Source: Prochlorococcus sp. AG-459-O09 (GTDB taxonomy: Bacteria > Cyanobacteriota > Cyanobacteriia > PCC-6307 > Cyanobiaceae). Taken from it: a stretch of 35,619 nucleotides of DNA. Below are positions 35,010 through 35,619 of the stretch, piece by piece. Position numbers and translations under genes: made by a program. The stretch is from positions 1 to 35,619 of the forward strand of contig QCRH01000010.1 in the NCBI GenBank assembly GCA_003211955.1. Reading direction: 5' to 3'. Under the pieces are notes generated by a model. The model saw nothing but the letters and a program-made list of their open reading frames with translations. It was not told the DNA's origin and ran no database searches. The number at the start of each line of letters is the position of its first letter. Within the stretch, counting starts at the first letter, position 1.

Positions 35010-35619
35010 GTGAATTTCTGGGGGATTATAAATTTAAAGCTTTTATTAGATGTCTTATTTGCTGTTGGTTTCGGACTTTTATTATTCTCTAGAGTAAAGG
35101 AACAACGGACATTATGGCTTTTAAGAGGATATTTGTTTTTAGTATCATCCGCATGGTTTATACAAAGATATGCTTACTTACCACTAACATCAAAATTAAT
35201 TGACGCTGTAGTCCTCGCTTGCTCTCTTTCATTAGCGATCCTTTGGCAAGGAGAGTTAAGAAGATTAATGGAACTACTAGGCACTGGGAGGTTAGCTGTA
35301 TTACTTGGAAATCCCCCAAAGGAATTTAGAGCAACTTCTACTACCATTACTAAGTTAGTTGATACTGCAGGTAAACTCTCTCAAAATAGAAGAGGCGCTT
35401 TAATCGTTGTAGATTTGGGGAGTGATTTAAGACCTGAAGATTTTTTATATTCAGGTACCAATATTGAGGCACAATTATCAACTGACCTTTTAATAAATCT
35501 TTTTGCAACAGACACGCCTTTACATGATGGAGCAGTTCTTGTGAAAGGGAATAAAATAATTTCTGCTGGTGTAATACTACCCCTTTCAAGACAAGGAATA
35601 AGTAGATATGGCACAAGAC
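35010..35619 (+). CDS. cdaA: diadenylate cyclase CdaA, partial at window edge
   Basis: A GTG at 35010 opens a frame of 203 codons that continues past the end of the window. The protein starts MNFWGIINLKLLLDVLFAVGF and has three likely membrane helices in the first 80 or so residues (about 9-24, 36-50 and 63-78). It then has a cytoplasmic DisA_N (DUF147) domain with RRGALIVVDLGSDLRPEDF, and the DGA motif in PLHDGAVLVKGNKII (Asp173-Gly174-Ala175). The frame ends at SRQGISRYGTR, the start of the GTRHR motif. These are the catalytic motifs of c-di-AMP synthesis from two ATP. It lies 34 bases after lysA, and no ribosome binding site is visible at the GTG. A minus-strand frame over this region is a shadow. 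Confidence 0.92.
   Translation, partial: MNFWGIINLKLLLDVLFAVGFGLLLFSRVKEQRTLWLLRGYLFLVSSAWFIQRYAYLPLTSKLIDAVVLACSLSLAILWQGELRRLMELLGTGRLAVLLGNPPKEFRATSTTITKLVDTAGKLSQNRRGALIVVDLGSDLRPEDFLYSGTNIEAQLSTDLLINLFATDTPLHDGAVLVKGNKIISAGVILPLSRQGISRYGTR

Overview
The window is a gene-dense, AT-rich, cyanobacterial chromosome segment with no mobile element, rRNA or CRISPR. Several features point to Prochlorococcus, most likely a high-light-adapted (very low GC) lineage: tiny intergenic gaps, zwf-opcA, petH and sasA close together, a cyanobacterial-type tRNA-Glu(UUC), a CrtL-type lycopene cyclase, and a ferredoxin-NADP reductase without a phycobilisome-binding domain. This assignment comes from recognising protein families by eye, not from a database search.

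Layout. 1-559: start of guaB3 (minus, cut by the window edge), divergent from gyrA. 740-4572: gyrA and lycopene cyclase crtL. 4579-6162: GH57 glucan-branching enzyme (minus). 6389-8505: leuA and a small membrane protein. 8514-9986: a membrane HD phosphohydrolase of the PgpH type (minus). 10061-12385: folD, crtE (3' end frameshifted) and a DUF212/PAP2-like membrane protein. 12382-17842: a minus-strand block read as petH, then zwf-opcA-cobB with almost no spacing. 18023-20962: a START-like protein, tRNA-Glu, the clock output kinase sasA, a CpeS-like lipocalin-type protein and a small secreted two-cysteine protein. 20977-24248: prs, malQ and a RodZ-like protein. 24359-28343: a UbiB/ABC1 kinase, a PLP decarboxylase and cdsA. 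28356-32900: clpC followed by a GldA-like dehydrogenase and an alpha/beta hydrolase. 33079-35619: rimI, lysA and the N-terminal two thirds of a diadenylate cyclase (cdaA), cut by the window edge.

How it fits together. Several genes concern light/dark carbon management: branching enzyme and malQ (glycogen), zwf/opcA (oxidative pentose phosphate pathway), petH (NADPH from photosynthesis) and sasA (clock output to night metabolism). crtE, crtL, tRNA-Glu and the DUF212 protein belong to or sit beside pigment and isoprenoid synthesis. A c-di-AMP synthase (cdaA) and a candidate c-di-AMP phosphodiesterase (the HD protein) are both present.

The observations most worth a second look are an apparent one-base deletion near the 3' end of crtE, a membrane anchor in place of the CpcD-like domain of PetH, an HD phosphohydrolase lacking the usual extracytoplasmic sensor domain, a CpeS-like protein in a presumed phycobilisome-free organism, and a few perfect dyads in divergent promoters. 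No clearly new multi-gene system is visible; this is mostly core genome. No gene-free stretch exceeds 300 bases.
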